Shown here piece after piece: positions 62,605 through 64,000 of a DNA stretch of 64,000 bases. Numbering within the stretch: the stretch's first letter is position 1; each line of letters starts with the position of its first letter. This stretch comes from Thunnus maccoyii (taxonomy: Eukaryota > Chordata > Actinopteri > Scombriformes > Scombridae), in assembly GCF_910596095.1 (NCBI RefSeq), contig NC_056536.1:16849291-16913290 (forward strand). The letters are read 5' to 3'. A program made the position numbers and the translations under genes. The notes beneath the pieces are model-generated. The model saw only the letters and a program-made list of their open reading frames with translations, ran no database searches and was not told the DNA's origin.

Positions 62605-64000
62605 CTAGGCGCTCACCACTGCTTCCTGCTCATTTAAGAGAGCCCTCAGAATGGAGCACCATTGTCCTGGCTGTTATCTGATGGTCCCACTCAACAGGCA
62701 GACAAAGCCAAGAGCCTGGGGGCTCCCCCCACCTCACTGGCTGTGTTGAAGCTCTCTTGATTTTTTTTTTCTTTTTTTGTTCAACATGTCAATAGCTCAT
62801 GAAAGGGGTGCTGCAAACACTGATAGATGTATAAATGCACTCCACAATTTCTGGGTATTTACAGGAAAGTTAAAGCCAACTAGACCATGCAGACTTGTTG
62901 TGAATAGTTATTATGGGTATAGATGGGGGGAACCTGATCTATGCAGGTCTAGGTATAATTAAGTACATTATCTTGACAAGGTCTGTAGACTGATCAACTG
63001 AATAAGTGCAACTGATGGTAGCAGTAATACAACAGTAACATAACAGAGTGAGAAAATCAAGTTTAATGCTAAGAGTTTGATAAATGGAATCAAACTTTTT
63101 GTTTTTGTGTGGTAGACAAGTCAAATTCATTGTCAAACAGGGGAAATTTAATTGTAGCCAGATGCAACAGACACACGAATCATGACATTCAGGCATTCAA
63201 CAGGAATAAAAAAAATCACAATTATAAACAAAAAAACATGGATCACATCCAATGACAAAGGAGCTAAAACAGCTAGATGTCATATGCATAAAATGTTTAA
63301 GTTTAAAGACACTGTACTTTCATGCAGTGATTAAATTCAGCCTGATTGCTGTGCAAACAAAGGAGACTTTGTATGTTTTTGTGGGAAAAAGGAAGGTTTG
63401 AGCTATGCGTGGGGGGCAGCAGGACAGTCCAACATGACACAAACCTGTCAAGTTTGTCCTTACTGGATGGATTCAAGTACCTCAAACAGGCCACAAAACT
63501 TATTTAAAAGCAAACAAGCTTCAAAAGATTGTTTTAAGAGATAAACTGTTTGAAGCACAGTACCCACATGCATATAATTTTCCACCAGATCAGTTTTAGT
63601 CCTCACAGTAACTACCAGTTTGAGGTCAGGTGCTTACTTCTGTAAGTCATGATGTCTCCTGAGGAAATTTGTGCCGGAATCATTGGTAAACCTTTTGTTC
63701 TCACATTTAATTTGACAGATATTTTGTTTAAATAATATATGAGGGGGAAGTCATCACTGGGGTGAACCAGCGGATGAGTGAAGCTTGTCTTAAAGGACAC
63801 TGTCCTTCAATCTGCTAAATCTATCAAACAACTTTAAATCCAGTCAGTGACCTTATATCATAATTCAATTCTGCAGTTTCTCTTCAAACAAACATTTCTG
63901 AACTTTGTTGTTTTTCCCCAAAACTAAACATCTAATCACCACAGGCCTCACAGTGGTTGAAATATTAGAGTTTGCATTCAGCAAAAGGAACAAGTCTGGA
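62605..64000. other. Non-coding end of the window
   Basis: No supported exon was seen on either strand. A T-run lies at about 62761-62779. If the exons at 61.75-62.60 kb belong to a minus-strand gene, this is part of an intron or its upstream sequence. Confidence 0.4.

Overview
The window is nuclear DNA from a ray-finned fish, probably a percomorph-type teleost. Genes are split into short exons with GT-AG introns, the DNA is AT-rich, and teleost-type repeats are dense (Tc1-like, hAT-like and Harbinger-like elements, L2-type LINEs, MITEs and microsatellites). No bacterial, viral or organellar gene was seen. The gene content (tac3, a C1GALT1-type galactosyltransferase, an STK17-like kinase relic, b4galnt1, slc26a10) fits the vertebrate block corresponding to human 12q13-q14, where SLC26A10 and B4GALNT1 are also neighbours. 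The species cannot be named from this sequence alone.

Layout. 0-3.6 kb is mostly non-coding, with one or two unidentified minus-strand exon candidates. 3.65-5.7 kb holds a complete tac3 gene (+) encoding two tachykinins. 6.75-10.88 kb holds a complete three-exon core-1 beta-1,3-galactosyltransferase-like gene (-), tail to tail with tac3. 11-17.5 kb is repeat-rich and includes a four-copy 499-bp tandem array. 17.5-21.5 kb holds a broken STK17-like kinase (-), split by a foldback Tc1 fragment and a truncated LINE. 24.6-26.1 kb holds another dead LINE. 26.69-26.76 kb is a perfect 33-bp hairpin. 27.6-27.8 kb looks like a divergent promoter. 32.28-38.98 kb holds a complete ten-exon b4galnt1 (+). 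41.4-44.9 kb is a nested transposon insertion with a perfect 8-bp target-site duplication. 50.08-55.99 kb holds a complete 18-exon slc26a10 (-). 56-64 kb is mostly non-coding, with two in-phase minus-strand exons of an unrecognised gene at 61.75-62.60 kb.

The four intact genes act in separate places: a secreted neuropeptide precursor, two Golgi glycosyltransferases (mucin-type O-glycan core 1, and ganglioside GM2/GD2 synthesis) and a plasma-membrane anion transporter. They sit together by conserved synteny and do not form one pathway. All four were assembled by hand, with reading phase checked across every splice junction. Predicted proteins are 123, 403, 530 and 691 aa. I found no convincing new biological system. 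The best leads are the perfect hairpin, the hairpin-bearing tandem array, the decayed kinase, a GC-AG intron, the convergent poly(A) signals and the unidentified spliced exons.
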